64,000 bases of DNA. Source: an uncultured Phycisphaerales bacterium (GTDB lineage Bacteria > Planctomycetota > Phycisphaerae > Tepidisphaerales > Tepidisphaeraceae). Shown in pieces: positions 31,748-40,819 of the stretch. Location: assembly GCA_903871935.1 (NCBI GenBank), contig CAIQIQ010000110.1:21851-85850 (forward strand). The letters run 5' to 3'. How positions within the stretch are numbered: position 1 is the first letter of the stretch; the number at the start of each line of letters is the position of its first letter. Under the pieces are notes generated by a model, which had not been told where the DNA came from, made no database searches, and saw only the letters and a program-made list of their open reading frames with translations. The position numbers were made by a program, and so were the translations under genes.

Positions 31748-32827
31748 TCACCACGCCGGCTGCTGTTGCGTCAGGCAGTGGATCGCGCCCAGTCCCCAGA
31801 TCAGGTCGGAGCAGTTGATGCCGATGACCTGACGGTCGTTGAGGTGTGACTGGAGTATCTCCAGGGCTCGGCGGTCGCGCTTGCGATCGCCGTACGTGGG
31901 CACCAGCAGGGCGCCGTTGACGAAGTAGAAGTTGGCATAGGAGGCGGGCAAACGCTGGCCCTGTTGTTCGATGACATCGGGCATGGGGATCTCGATCACT
32001 TCCAGGGGATTGCCATCCTGATCGCGGGCAGCACGCAGCAAATCCAGGTTCTCCTGAAGGACGTCGTAGTTCTCGTCGTGTTTGTCATGTTCAACGGCGA
32101 TGACTACCTTGCAGGGGGCGATGAAGCGGGCGAAGTCATCGATGTGACCGTCGGTATCATCGCCGACGATGCCGCCCTTGAGCCAGATTACGTGTTTCTG
32201 CCCGTAGTAGGCCTTGAGGCGGTTCTCGATCTGACGCTTGCTGAGGTTGGGGTTGCGATTCGGATTCAGCAGGCAGGATTCGGTGGTGAGAATGGTGCCT
32301 AGACCGTTGAAATCCACCGACCCACCCTCCATGACGATGTTGGGCTGGAAGACGGGCAGCTTCAGGGCCGCGGCGATGCGCAGGGGCACGATGTCATCTT
32401 CCTCGAAGCGGGGGTATTTCTGGCCCCAGGCGTTGTAATCCCAGTCGATGATGGCCGCCTGCATGCTGCCATTGTGCCGCTTGCGGAGGACAAACGCGGG
32501 GCCGTGGTCGCGGCACCAGGCCTCGTCGGAGTAGATGTGGTAGAAGCGGACATTGTCCGCCGCAACCTTGTGCTGCTCGAACTCCTTCTCGACGATCCTC
32601 TGCCAGTTGGTATTGGGTACCGTGATGCACAGGGTCTCGCGCAGGACGATCTCACGGATGATCTGCATCAGGTTGTCGGGAACGCGCTCGTAGAGGTCTG
32701 GGAAGCTGATGCCCTCCGGTCGCGGCCAGGCGATCCATGTGGCGGAGTGTGGCACCCATTCGGGCGGCATACTGTAGCCCAGCTCGATCGGCTTGGAATC
32801 GAGGATTTTGATCTTCGGTGCTTCCAT
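31748..32827 (-). CDS. aguA: Agmatine deiminase
   Basis: A 359-aa pentein-fold enzyme that converts agmatine to N-carbamoylputrescine in the arginine-to-putrescine route. Diagnostic sequences are GYSMPPEWVPHSATWIAWPR, WCRDHGPAFV, EGGSVDFNGLGTILTTESCL, DTDGHIDDFARF, and the C-terminal active Cys in GAIHCLTQQQP. It has the usual length. No N-carbamoylputrescine amidase gene is adjacent. It is divergent from coaD and converges with gyrB. Confidence 0.95.
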   Translation of the reverse strand: MEAPKIKILDSKPIELGYSMPPEWVPHSATWIAWPRPEGISFPDLYERVPDNLMQIIREIVLRETLCITVPNTNWQRIVEKEFEQHKVAADNVRFYHIYSDEAWCRDHGPAFVLRKRHNGSMQAAIIDWDYNAWGQKYPRFEEDDIVPLRIAAALKLPVFQPNIVMEGGSVDFNGLGTILTTESCLLNPNRNPNLSKRQIENRLKAYYGQKHVIWLKGGIVGDDTDGHIDDFARFIAPCKVVIAVEHDKHDENYDVLQENLDLLRAARDQDGNPLEVIEIPMPDVIEQQGQRLPASYANFYFVNGALLVPTYGDRKRDRRALEILQSHLNDRQVIGINCSDLIWGLGAIHCLTQQQPAW

Positions 32828-32921
32828 TCCTATCGGGCAACCTTAGCCAGAAAGCGATGGCGGGCAAGAGCGCAGCGCATGCGGTACGCAACCGGTGCCG
32901 CTTCGGGTACACTGCTCCGGC

Positions 32922-33458
32922 ATGTCGCAAACGCATGTGTATCGTGTGGGTGTGTTCCCGGGACAGTTTGACCCGATCACCAATGGCCATCTCGATGTGA
33001 TCCATCGGGGCCTGAAGCTGTTTGATGAGATCATCGTCGCGGTGGGGATCAATCCCGAGAAGCGGGAGATGTTCACCATCGAAGAGCGCCTGGAGATGAT
33101 GCGCCAGATCCTCAAGGATCAGCCCAAGGTGAGAGTAGAGCGGTATGCCGGGCTGACGGTCGATTTCGTGCGCTCGGTGAGGGCGACGGCGATTCTGCGC
33201 GGGATTCGCGATGTGTCGGATCTTCGCTACGAGTTCCAACTGGCGATGGCGAATCGGGCGGTTGGGGGCGTTGAGACGGTTTTTGTCATGACAGGAGACA
33301 ACTACGCGCTGACCAGCAGCAGCCTGATTCGGCAGGTGGTGGCGCTGGGTGGCGATATCAACCAGCTCAGGGCGATTCTGCCGGAAGTGGTGATCGAGCG
33401 GCTCAAGACAAAACATGCACATGATCTGCGGCAGCATGCGCCGATGCATGAAGGATAG
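32922..33458 (+). CDS. coaD: Phosphopantetheine adenylyltransferase
   Basis: A 178-aa nucleotidyltransferase that makes dephospho-CoA from ATP and 4'-phosphopantetheine. The HxGH-type motif is GQFDPITNGHLDVI at residues 13-26 and the substrate loop is LRGIRDVSDLRYEFQLAMAN. The conserved ISSS is TSSS here (ALTSSSLIRQVVALGGDI). ATG 32922 is chosen because it starts just before the HxGH region; the frame is open from 32895. Together with coaE at 19984 the window encodes the last two CoA steps at separate sites. Confidence 0.94.
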   Translation: MSQTHVYRVGVFPGQFDPITNGHLDVIHRGLKLFDEIIVAVGINPEKREMFTIEERLEMMRQILKDQPKVRVERYAGLTVDFVRSVRATAILRGIRDVSDLRYEFQLAMANRAVGGVETVFVMTGDNYALTSSSLIRQVVALGGDINQLRAILPEVVIERLKTKHAHDLRQHAPMHEG

Positions 33459-33460
33459 AA

Positions 33461-33493
33461 AGCTGAAAGGCCAAAAGGCTGAAAAGCTGAAAT
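33461..33493 (+). repeat. Imperfect GCTGAAA tandem repeat
   Basis: Just after the coaD stop the DNA reads as four degenerate copies of (a)gctgaaa, with ggccaaa as the variant copy. It is purine-rich and untranslated. A related purine-rich tract lies near 60000. Function unknown. Confidence 0.6.
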
Positions 33494-33563
33494 AGGGATC
33501 GCGTCTCAACGAGTGAGGCAGGTAACGTGTAGTAGTTGACGTTCGAACATACAGGAGAGAACT

Positions 33564-34592
33564 ATGGCTGGAAAGATTAATGGTGTGGTTCGGGTGGCTT
33601 TGATCGGATGCGGCGGTATTTCGGGGGCGCACGCGCCTGGGATGCTCAAGCACGCGGGGAAGATCAAATGCGTAGCGCTGTGCGACATCATTCCGGAGCG
33701 GATGGTCAACCGCAGCAAGCAGCTTGGCGGTGTGGATAAGCAGTACACCGACTGGAAGCTGATGCTCAAGGAGATGGCCGGCGAGATCGATGCGGTTGAC
33801 ATCTGCCTTCCGCACCACCTCCACGGTCCGGCCATTCTTGATGCGGCGGCGGCCGGGAAGCACATCCTGTGCGAGAAGCCGATGTGCATCTCGCTGAAGC
33901 AGGCGGATGAGATTGCAGCGGCGGTGAAGGCGGCGGGCATTACCTACATGTCCGCGCATAACCAGCTTTTCATGCCGGCAGTGCAGGAAGCCAAGCGGAT
34001 GATCGACAGCGGCAAGCTTGGCAAAGTGTGGTGGCTGCGCAGTGCGGATTGCTTTCGGGCCGGCGGGGTGACGAGGGCGAATTGGGGCTGGCGAGCGGAC
34101 TACAAGACTCAGGGCGGCGGCGAGCTGATCGATACCGGGTATCACCCCAGCTACCGTCTGCTTTACCTGGCCAACAGCCCGGCCGTGGAAGTACGCGGCA
34201 CCATGGGCCGATACGTTCAGGAGATCGACGGCGAGGATCTCGCCAGCGTGCAGGTGCGCTTTGCCAGTGGCGCGGTCGGCGAAGTGCTGACGTGCTGGGC
34301 TTTTGACCTGCCCCATGGAACGCACCAGATCCATATCATCGGTGAAGAGGGGCAGCTCTTTGGTTCGGAGAACACGCTTTATCACCTGCCCAAGGGATGG
34401 TCCGAGCCGGCCAAACGCAGCTTCCCGAGCACCGCAACGTTCGAGCAGGAGATCGGGCATTTCGCGGATTGCCTGATAGAAGGTCGCCGGCCGCTGCATT
34501 CAGTGGAAGAGGGTCGGGCGGTGCTGGAACTCATTCTGAAGGCGGCCGAGAGCGCCAAGGGGTGGGAGAAAACGGCAATGAAGAAGTCGTAG
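33564..34592 (+). CDS. Gfo/Idh/MocA family oxidoreductase (A)
   Basis: A 342-aa NAD(P)-dependent sugar dehydrogenase. The Rossmann motif is VALIGCGGISGAHAPGMLKH and the catalytic Lys is in HILCEKPMCIS. The C-terminal domain has GGGELIDTGYHPSYRLLYLA, with the Asp and His expected in the active site. The substrate may be a sugar, cyclitol or aminosugar. AGGAG sits before ATG 33564. It stands alone, closed by a strong hairpin at 34617, and converges with the APH-like gene. Confidence 0.86.
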   Translation: MAGKINGVVRVALIGCGGISGAHAPGMLKHAGKIKCVALCDIIPERMVNRSKQLGGVDKQYTDWKLMLKEMAGEIDAVDICLPHHLHGPAILDAAAAGKHILCEKPMCISLKQADEIAAAVKAAGITYMSAHNQLFMPAVQEAKRMIDSGKLGKVWWLRSADCFRAGGVTRANWGWRADYKTQGGGELIDTGYHPSYRLLYLANSPAVEVRGTMGRYVQEIDGEDLASVQVRFASGAVGEVLTCWAFDLPHGTHQIHIIGEEGQLFGSENTLYHLPKGWSEPAKRSFPSTATFEQEIGHFADCLIEGRRPLHSVEEGRAVLELILKAAESAKGWEKTAMKKS

Positions 34593-34616
34593 CGGCGGCA
34601 CGGATACTGTGCCAGG

Positions 34617-34663
34617 AAAGAACGGTCGCATCGGGACGTGATTACCCGATGCGACCGTTCTTT
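34617..34663. terminator. Perfect 19-bp hairpin between convergent genes
   Basis: AAAGAACGGTCGCATCGGG pairs with CCCGATGCGACCGTTCTTT around a 9-nt loop. Both strands end the stem in TTCTTT, so it can act as a bidirectional terminator for the Gfo/Idh/MocA gene (+) and the APH-like gene (-). The T-tract is only TTT, so part of its effect may be mRNA stabilisation. Confidence 0.75.
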
Positions 34664-34714
34664 GTACGGGTGGCTGGTGCACCGGTCTGAAGTTTCCACG
34701 GGAAGCCGGCCGAG

Positions 34715-35629
34715 TTATCTTCCGAACCACTTCTTCCCTTCGACGAGGAACATCTCGGCGAGGTGGTACATGTAGTCGACATGGCGATTGCGGTCGGTGC
34801 TGGAGTAGATGGCGGCTTCGCGGATCGCGTAAAAGGCCATGAGAATGAGGATGCGTTCCACATCAGCGTCGGTGGGGGTACGCCCTTCGAAATAAGCCTG
34901 CTGGGTGGCCTCGCGCCAGACCTTGTGCTCTTCGCCGCCGTACCAGGCGTAACCGCCGTAGATCAGGCGGGCATAGTCGGCGTCGGGCCAGTTGGCGCCG
35001 GCCGACCCCGCGTCGATCAGGTGGACTCGGGCGCCATCACTGACAACCTGCACGCCATCGCGATGTCCAAAGACGGTCGGAGGTACGAGCAGGATCCCGC
35101 GCGCGGCGTGCCAGATGTATTCAAGCAGGCGAGTGGTTCCGCGGTGGCGGGCGATCCAGGGGTTGTGATCCTCCCACCATTGCAGTTCCTGAGCCTGCAC
35201 TTCTTCCGCGGTCAGGGCTTCGGGAACCATGGCCGGGCTGACACGTGAAAGCTGAAGGGCAAGTTCGCCGATCTGGGCAAAGGTTCGCTGCGTGCGTTCA
35301 TCGTTCCAGGCGACGACTTCGCGGATCGATGGGCCGCGGATGTAGCGAAATACGGTGTAGACCAGCGAGCCGACGGGTTTATTCTCCTGCGTGCAGAGCA
35401 CCGGGGGAACGGGGATGTGGATCGACTCCAGCGCATCGACGACACGCTGCTCGCGGATGGCTTCCTCATTGGTGGCGCGGGGGATCTTGATCAAGACGGG
35501 CTCGGAGCCGTCATGGAATTCGGTCAGGAATACATCACTGGTGGCCGACTGCAGCGGGTGCAGTTGGAAGTTTGCGGAATAGAGCTCTTCCAGGATTTTT
35601 CGGGCCGTGTTCTGGACTATTTTGGTCAT
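34715..35629 (-). CDS. Aminoglycoside phosphotransferase-like protein, altered Brenner motif
   Basis: A 304-aa protein of the APH/choline kinase fold. The N-lobe has VLIKIPRATNEEAIREQRVV, with the ATP-binding Lys in VLIKIP. The C-lobe has the equivalent of HGDLHPGN as GHRDGVQVVSDG, where the metal-binding Asn has become Val, followed by VHLIDAGSAGANWPDADYAR with the DFG-like Asp. It could be a small-molecule kinase of a sugar cluster, or a non-catalytic member. The start ATG at 35629 gives the usual length. It is divergent from the lactonase gene, 49 nt apart. Confidence 0.72.
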   Translation of the reverse strand: MTKIVQNTARKILEELYSANFQLHPLQSATSDVFLTEFHDGSEPVLIKIPRATNEEAIREQRVVDALESIHIPVPPVLCTQENKPVGSLVYTVFRYIRGPSIREVVAWNDERTQRTFAQIGELALQLSRVSPAMVPEALTAEEVQAQELQWWEDHNPWIARHRGTTRLLEYIWHAARGILLVPPTVFGHRDGVQVVSDGARVHLIDAGSAGANWPDADYARLIYGGYAWYGGEEHKVWREATQQAYFEGRTPTDADVERILILMAFYAIREAAIYSSTDRNRHVDYMYHLAEMFLVEGKKWFGR

Positions 35630-35678
35630 GAGACGATGCTAGTGTAACGGCGTGGTGGCGGATGTGAAGGAGAACTCA

Positions 35679-36749
35679 ATGCAGTATCATGTTTATGTCG
35701 GTGCATATACCGGATCGGGCAACAAAGGGATCCAACTCTGTGTGTTTGACGATCAGACGGGGAGATTGACGCAGCCGCAACTGGTAGCGGAGATTCCCAA
35801 TCCATCGTACTTGGCGCTGCATCCCAACGGCCGGTTCCTGTATGCGGCCAATGAGCTGTATGGGGCAGGGAAGGACGCGGGCAAGGTTACGGGTTTTGCC
35901 CTTGAACCGCACACCGGCCGGCTCCAGCAGACCAGCCAGCAACCCGCCGGTGGCGGTGGACCATGCCATGTGGCACTGGATGATGCAGGCAGGTGCCTGA
36001 TGGTGGCAAACTACGGCAGTGGGACAGTAAGCTCGATGCCTGTTGGCGCCGATGGGAAACTGGGCCAACCGGGATCGGTGATCCAGCACGTTGGCAAAGG
36101 CAAGGACCCGAAACGTCAGCAAGGTCCGCATGCACACGGGATCTACCCCGATTCGACCGGACGATACGCCTTGGTGGCCGATCTGGGGCTGGACCGCGTG
36201 CTGGTGTATGCCTTGGATGCGGCCAAGGGCACGCTGAGCGCCAAGGCGGTCTGTGAGGGAGCGACCCCCGACGAGGCAGGTCCGCGGCACCTGGCGTGGT
36301 CGCTGGATGGGAAGCTGGTCTATGTCATCAACGAGATGGATGCAACGGTGACGGTATTCTCCTGGGCGGCCGACGGGCCGCAACTCAGAGCCGTGCAAAC
36401 GCTGAGCAGTCTTCCGGCGGGATACGATGGGGAGAAGGCAGCGGCGGAGATTGCCCTGCATCCCAATGGACGTTTCCTGTTTGTGTCGAACCGGGGCGAC
36501 CACACGATCGCGACGTTCCAGGTCGGCCCCGATGGTCTGCTGAAGCTTTCCGGCTCAGCGCCGTGCGGAGGCAAGTCGCCACGACATATTGTGCTGGATC
36601 CGAGTGGCAGGTGGATGCTGGTGTCGAACCAGGACAGCGATAATGTGGTGGTACTGAAGGTAGATGCGACAAGCGGGAAGATCGAGCCGGCTGGAGTGGA
36701 GATAAGTATCCCCAAAGCCGTGTGCGCGGTCCTGGAGCCCCGGCCGTAG
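35679..36749 (+). CDS. pgl: 6-phosphogluconolactonase-like beta-propeller
   Basis: A 356-aa seven-bladed propeller of the YbhE lactonase family. Repeats are seen as YLALHPNGRFLYAANELYG, GPCHVALDDAGRCLMVANYG and PRHIVLDPSGRWMLVSNQDS, with the substrate-site GPHAHGIYPDS. It would hydrolyse 6-phosphogluconolactone or another sugar lactone. AAGGAG sits 6 nt before ATG 35679. It converges with the AraC regulator and neighbours several sugar dehydrogenases that could make lactones. Confidence 0.85.
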   Translation: MQYHVYVGAYTGSGNKGIQLCVFDDQTGRLTQPQLVAEIPNPSYLALHPNGRFLYAANELYGAGKDAGKVTGFALEPHTGRLQQTSQQPAGGGGPCHVALDDAGRCLMVANYGSGTVSSMPVGADGKLGQPGSVIQHVGKGKDPKRQQGPHAHGIYPDSTGRYALVADLGLDRVLVYALDAAKGTLSAKAVCEGATPDEAGPRHLAWSLDGKLVYVINEMDATVTVFSWAADGPQLRAVQTLSSLPAGYDGEKAAAEIALHPNGRFLFVSNRGDHTIATFQVGPDGLLKLSGSAPCGGKSPRHIVLDPSGRWMLVSNQDSDNVVVLKVDATSGKIEPAGVEISIPKAVCAVLEPRP

Positions 36750-36774
36750 AGTCCGCCGGAGGTACAAGTGGGCC

Positions 36775-37656
36775 CTACACCTTTCGCCGGCGATACTCGC
36801 GCGGGCTGACTCCGGTGATGGTGCGGAACTGTCGTGTGAAGTAGTTGCTGTCGGCGAAACCAACGGCGTCGCTGACTTCGCGGATGCGCAGCGTTGATCG
36901 CTGCAGCAACTGTGAGGCCTTGCCTACGCGCAGATGGATCAGGTAGTCCAGTGGAGATCGCCCCATAATCTGCCGGAAGGTGCGAAACAGCGAACTCTGC
37001 GACATGTGCGCCACCTTGAGCAGGTCGTCGATGGCAAGCGGCTGCCTGTAGTGCTGTTCCATGTAGGAAAGCAGGTCGCTGATCTGCGTTACGGGCCGTA
37101 CTTCGCGGGTGCGGAGGGCGGGGATGCGGGTGTAGCAGCGGGAGAGGAAGCCGACGATTTCCATGAAGTGCATCGTCGCCATGAAGCGGTAGCCGGGAGG
37201 ATGGAGGCGGATCTCCTGGTCCAGTTCGGCGACCATGCCGGCCAGGCGCCCCAGTTCCTCGATGGTGAGTTTCAGACGGTTGTGATAATGCTGATGCCGC
37301 CTGAGTGTCGGCTCGACGCGAAAGAGGGCGTGGTAGCCGGGCAGTGTCCCCAAGTCGGCCAACGGCAGGCGAATGTGAGCCGGGTCATACAGTACATTGA
37401 TCAGTGACAGTCCATGTACCTCTGGATAGCAGTGACTCATCCCTCCCAGTAGGACGAAGACATCGCCAGCGCCGATCTGGTAGGATTCCCTGCCCACCTG
37501 GTGCGTGGCTCGGCCGGAGAGGATGATCACCAGTTCCTCAAAATCATGACTGTGCTGATCGACCATCACCCTGTGCGCGGGTTCTCGCAACACCCGCAGG
37601 CGGAGTTGCGGATCGATGAAGAACTCTTCGGGTTTGAGCTGTCGGATTGGCGGCAT
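36775..37656 (-). CDS. AraC-family transcriptional regulator
   Basis: About 293 aa. An N-terminal cupin arm (FEELVIILSGRATHQVGRES) probably senses a ligand. The C-terminal two-HTH AraC domain has LAIDDLLKVAHMSQSSLFRT and IREVSDAVGFADSNYFTRQF, ending in the FRTITGVSPREYRRRK hallmark. It is likely the activator of the operon that starts divergently at 37819. ATG 37656 is the first codon fully inside the family region; a TTG at 37707 would add 17 residues. Neither has a strong ribosome site. Confidence 0.88.
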   Translation of the reverse strand: MPPIRQLKPEEFFIDPQLRLRVLREPAHRVMVDQHSHDFEELVIILSGRATHQVGRESYQIGAGDVFVLLGGMSHCYPEVHGLSLINVLYDPAHIRLPLADLGTLPGYHALFRVEPTLRRHQHYHNRLKLTIEELGRLAGMVAELDQEIRLHPPGYRFMATMHFMEIVGFLSRCYTRIPALRTREVRPVTQISDLLSYMEQHYRQPLAIDDLLKVAHMSQSSLFRTFRQIMGRSPLDYLIHLRVGKASQLLQRSTLRIREVSDAVGFADSNYFTRQFRTITGVSPREYRRRKV

Positions 37657-37818
37657 GGGTGCTTTTTCGGCTGAGAGGATCGTGCTGGTATTTGGTGGGA
37701 TTGTCAAGGCGACGGGGAGAAGGCAACTCTACACTTTGCATCTTAGTTCGGTCTGGCACACTCGCCGCGCGGCGGGTAAGCCGGGCTGTACGTCGTCAAT
37801 ATCGGCCAGGAGATTCAG

Positions 37819-38931
37819 ATGCCACTCAAGGTTGGAGTTGTCGGGCTGCGGGGGATCGGGCAGACACACTGTCAGTGTCATAGCACCAATCCGCTTGCTC
37901 AGCTTGTCGCGGTGTGTGATGTGATCAAGCAGCGCGCCGATGAAATGGCCGCCAAGCACAAGGTCAAGGCATACTACCGCCTGAAGGACATGCTGGACGC
38001 TCACCCTGACCTGGACATCGTTGATGTCTGCACGGGCGGCTACGAGAACGGCAGTTGGCACTTCGAGCCGACCATGGAGGCCTTGTCGGCCGGCAAGCAC
38101 GTGCTGTGCGAGAAGCCGTTGTCCAACGACATCGGCGAGGCCCGCGAGATGGTCCGCTTCGCGGCCGAGAAGAAAGTATATCTGGGCTGCAACCTGAATC
38201 ATTATTTCACGCCGACGGCCGAGCGGGCCAAGAAGTACATGGACGAGGGAAACATCGGTGAGACGGTCAATCTGCTCTTTAAGGTGGGGTTCCACGGCGG
38301 CGAAGAGACCTACGGCTTCAGCAAGTCGCCGCGGTTCAACCAGCCCTATGCCCACATGAAGGCGTTCCTGACTCATCCTTTCAGCGTGATGCGGTACTTC
38401 TGCGGCGACATCACGCACGTGCAGACCTTTTCGACCAAGCCCGGCTTCCGCAAGAACAAGGGCGACCTGCTGCTTTCGGTCAACAGCGTGCACGTGCGCT
38501 TTGCCAACGACACCGTGGGCTATCTGCTGAGCCACCGTGGCGATGCGGTGTTCGGCCTGGGCGGCTGGTGGAGTTGCGAGGTGGCCGGGAGCCGCGGCAC
38601 ATTCTGCATTGAGAACTGCATCGAGAAGCTGACGTACTGGCCAGCGCCCAAGAAGGGTGAAGGATACGGCCTGGGTTCAGCGCCCAAGCCGGAGGTCCTC
38701 GATACCGGCATCAAGGACTTTGGCGACACCTTCCCTCGGCGCATCAACGCTTTCCTGGAAGATGTGACCAATGGCGTTCCGCGTGAGCATCTGCGGTCTT
38801 CCGGCCGCGATGCCCTGGCGACCCTGGAGTACATTTTCGCCGTGATTGAGTCGTATGAGTCCGGTGGCAAGATGGTTCGTCCCAAGGCTCTGCCGACGAT
38901 CCACGGTGATCCGAGCGTTGAGAACATCTAA
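37819..38931 (+). CDS. Gfo/Idh/MocA family oxidoreductase (B), first gene of the AraC-linked operon
   Basis: A 370-aa NAD(P)-dependent dehydrogenase. Rossmann: VGVVGLRGIGQTHCQCHSTN. Catalytic Lys: HVLCEKPLSND. The active-site region reads AHMKAFLTHPFSVMRYFCGD. It shares ENGSxHxxPT and MRYFCGDI with the third operon member at 43012, so the two are close paralogues. It may oxidise a sugar or cyclitol hydroxyl. AGGAG lies before ATG 37819. The next gene starts 11 nt after the stop. Confidence 0.88.
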   Translation: MPLKVGVVGLRGIGQTHCQCHSTNPLAQLVAVCDVIKQRADEMAAKHKVKAYYRLKDMLDAHPDLDIVDVCTGGYENGSWHFEPTMEALSAGKHVLCEKPLSNDIGEAREMVRFAAEKKVYLGCNLNHYFTPTAERAKKYMDEGNIGETVNLLFKVGFHGGEETYGFSKSPRFNQPYAHMKAFLTHPFSVMRYFCGDITHVQTFSTKPGFRKNKGDLLLSVNSVHVRFANDTVGYLLSHRGDAVFGLGGWWSCEVAGSRGTFCIENCIEKLTYWPAPKKGEGYGLGSAPKPEVLDTGIKDFGDTFPRRINAFLEDVTNGVPREHLRSSGRDALATLEYIFAVIESYESGGKMVRPKALPTIHGDPSVENI

Positions 38932-38942
38932 GGAAGCAGAAC

Positions 38943-39743
38943 ATGATCAAGCTAGGCGTTAACTCAGTGCTATTCTCTGGACTCGATTTTGCCACGGCAG
39001 CCCGCCTGACCAAGTTGTGCGGCTACGATGGGATCGAAGTCTCCGCCATCGCGGGCATGTGCGAGCATCTGGTGCTGGATAAGTGGCAGGAGCAGGCCCA
39101 GGAGATTCGTAAGATCGCCTCTGACAATGGGCTGGGGCTGCTATCCATGGAGGTAGCTTCGCTGGATGAAGCCCGCCTGGAGAAAGCCTTTGCGGCCGGC
39201 AAGGGGATCGGAATTCCGCTGGTGAATGTCGGCCCGGGCGGGAAGTCGAATGAGCCCGGAGCCATCGAGCAGTCGGTGGCCACGCTGACGGCCCGTGCAG
39301 CTCTGGCCGGCAAGTATGGCGTGACGCTCTGCTGCAAGGCCCACGTGGGCAGTGCCATCTTCAATACTCCCACCACGCTGCAGGCGATGAAGGCCATTGC
39401 GCATCCCAGCTTTGGCGTGGACATGGATCCCAGTCACATCTGGCGCGCCGGCGAAGAGCCGGCCGATGCGCTCAAGCAAGTGGTGTCGCGGGTGAAACAC
39501 ATTCACATTCGCGACTGCAAGGGCAAAGGCCCATCGCCCGGGGAAGCGCGCGATCAGGCTTGCGGCCGGGGCGAGATTGATCTGATGCGGTATTTCCGAA
39601 CGCTGGTGGAGGCCCGCTATGACGGGCCGGTATGCCTTGAGGTGATCGGCGCCGGCAACTACAGCCTGGAACAGAAGATGGCGGTGGCGGCGGAGAGCTA
39701 TGGGTACATGAACGCCTGCCTGAAAAATCTGGGCGCTCGCTGA
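38943..39743 (+). CDS. Sugar phosphate isomerase/epimerase (AP endonuclease 2 fold)
   Basis: A 266-aa TIM-barrel protein of the xylose isomerase-like group, with metal-site residues in FGVDMDPSHIWRAGEEP, VKHIHIRDCKGKGP and PVCLEVIGAGNYS. Members include IolE-type dehydratases, sugar 3-epimerases and C-glycoside lyases, which often work with Gfo/Idh/MocA partners on keto sugars. Here it sits between two such dehydrogenases with gaps of 11 and 13 nt. I cannot choose the reaction. Confidence 0.85.
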   Translation: MIKLGVNSVLFSGLDFATAARLTKLCGYDGIEVSAIAGMCEHLVLDKWQEQAQEIRKIASDNGLGLLSMEVASLDEARLEKAFAAGKGIGIPLVNVGPGGKSNEPGAIEQSVATLTARAALAGKYGVTLCCKAHVGSAIFNTPTTLQAMKAIAHPSFGVDMDPSHIWRAGEEPADALKQVVSRVKHIHIRDCKGKGPSPGEARDQACGRGEIDLMRYFRTLVEARYDGPVCLEVIGAGNYSLEQKMAVAAESYGYMNACLKNLGAR

Positions 39744-39756
39744 AGGATGCCGACCA

Positions 39757-40797
39757 ATGGAAACCATCAGTATTGGCATTCTGGGATTCGCCCACGGTCA
39801 CGTTGACGCCTACTGCAACAAATGGCGTGAGAACCCTGACTGGGGTGTCCGCGCTATTGCGGGGTGGGATCACGATGCTGACCGACTTTCCGGGGCGGTG
39901 GGCAGGTATGGCTTGGCTGCCTGTGAGTCCGTTGAAGCGCTACTGGCGCGGAAAGATGTGCGGGCCGTGGTGATCGCCGCCGAGACATCGCGACATGCCG
40001 AGCTGGTCGAGCAGGCGGCGGCGGCCGGCAAGGCGATCATCGTGCAAAAGCCGCTGGCGCTGACGCTGGTCGAGGCCGATCGGATGGTCGCGGCGGTCGA
40101 GCGTCACCGCGTGCCGTTCACGATGGCGTGGCAGATGCGGGTCGACCCGCACAATCTGCAGGCGCGCGAGCTATTGGCATCGGGCAAGTTCGGCCGGGTC
40201 TATATGGTGCGGCGGCGGCACTGCCTTAATACCCAGGACTGGCCCAACTTCGATCGGACCTGGCATGTGCAGCCGCAGTTCAACCGCGATATTTTCGCTG
40301 ATGATGCGGCTCATCCGCTCGACTTTATTTACTGGCTGCTGGGACGGCCGGTGAGTGTCATGGCGGAGATGGGAACGCTGCTGAATCCCAAGGTCGTTAA
40401 TGACAATGGCATTGCGGTTTTCCGGTACGCCGATGGGTTATTTGCCGAAGTCTCGTGCACGTTCGTGGCGCCGGCCGGCGAGAACACGCTGGAGATTGTT
40501 GCCGAGAAGGGTGTGATCATCGGCAATCACGGCGATGTGCCCAGCACCAACACCCGGCCGGCCGGGGCACCGCAACTTAAGTGGTGGCTCAAGGGCGACT
40601 CCGGGTGGAAGACGAGCAATGTGCCGGAGATTACAGGTCAAGGGCAGCGGATTGCCGGTCTTGCCCAGCCGCTGGCCGAGTTTCTGCATGGTCGGCGGGC
40701 ACCCATCGCCACGGCCGCCGAAGGCCGCGATGTGCTGCGGATGGTGCAGGGATGCTATGACTCGGCGGAAAGCGGCGCCCGCATCAAACTTTGGTAA
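39757..40797 (+). CDS. Gfo/Idh/MocA family oxidoreductase (C)
   Basis: A 346-aa dehydrogenase with ISIGILGFAHGHVDAYCNKW at the N-terminus. Where most relatives have EKP it reads IIVQKPLALT, so the Lys remains but Glu is Gln. The C-terminal FADDAAHPLDFIYWLLGRPV supplies the substrate-site residues. It is the most divergent of the four family members in the window, so it may act on a different substrate or run in reverse. The next gene starts 22 nt on. Confidence 0.85.
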   Translation: METISIGILGFAHGHVDAYCNKWRENPDWGVRAIAGWDHDADRLSGAVGRYGLAACESVEALLARKDVRAVVIAAETSRHAELVEQAAAAGKAIIVQKPLALTLVEADRMVAAVERHRVPFTMAWQMRVDPHNLQARELLASGKFGRVYMVRRRHCLNTQDWPNFDRTWHVQPQFNRDIFADDAAHPLDFIYWLLGRPVSVMAEMGTLLNPKVVNDNGIAVFRYADGLFAEVSCTFVAPAGENTLEIVAEKGVIIGNHGDVPSTNTRPAGAPQLKWWLKGDSGWKTSNVPEITGQGQRIAGLAQPLAEFLHGRRAPIATAAEGRDVLRMVQGCYDSAESGARIKLW

Positions 40798-40819
40798 TGA
40801 TCAGGTAATACAAGGATCC

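Noticed and set aside
32652..34499. A 615-codon minus-strand open frame
   Set aside because: Runs antisense to coaD and the Gfo/Idh/MocA gene and also overlaps aguA in another frame. No motifs.
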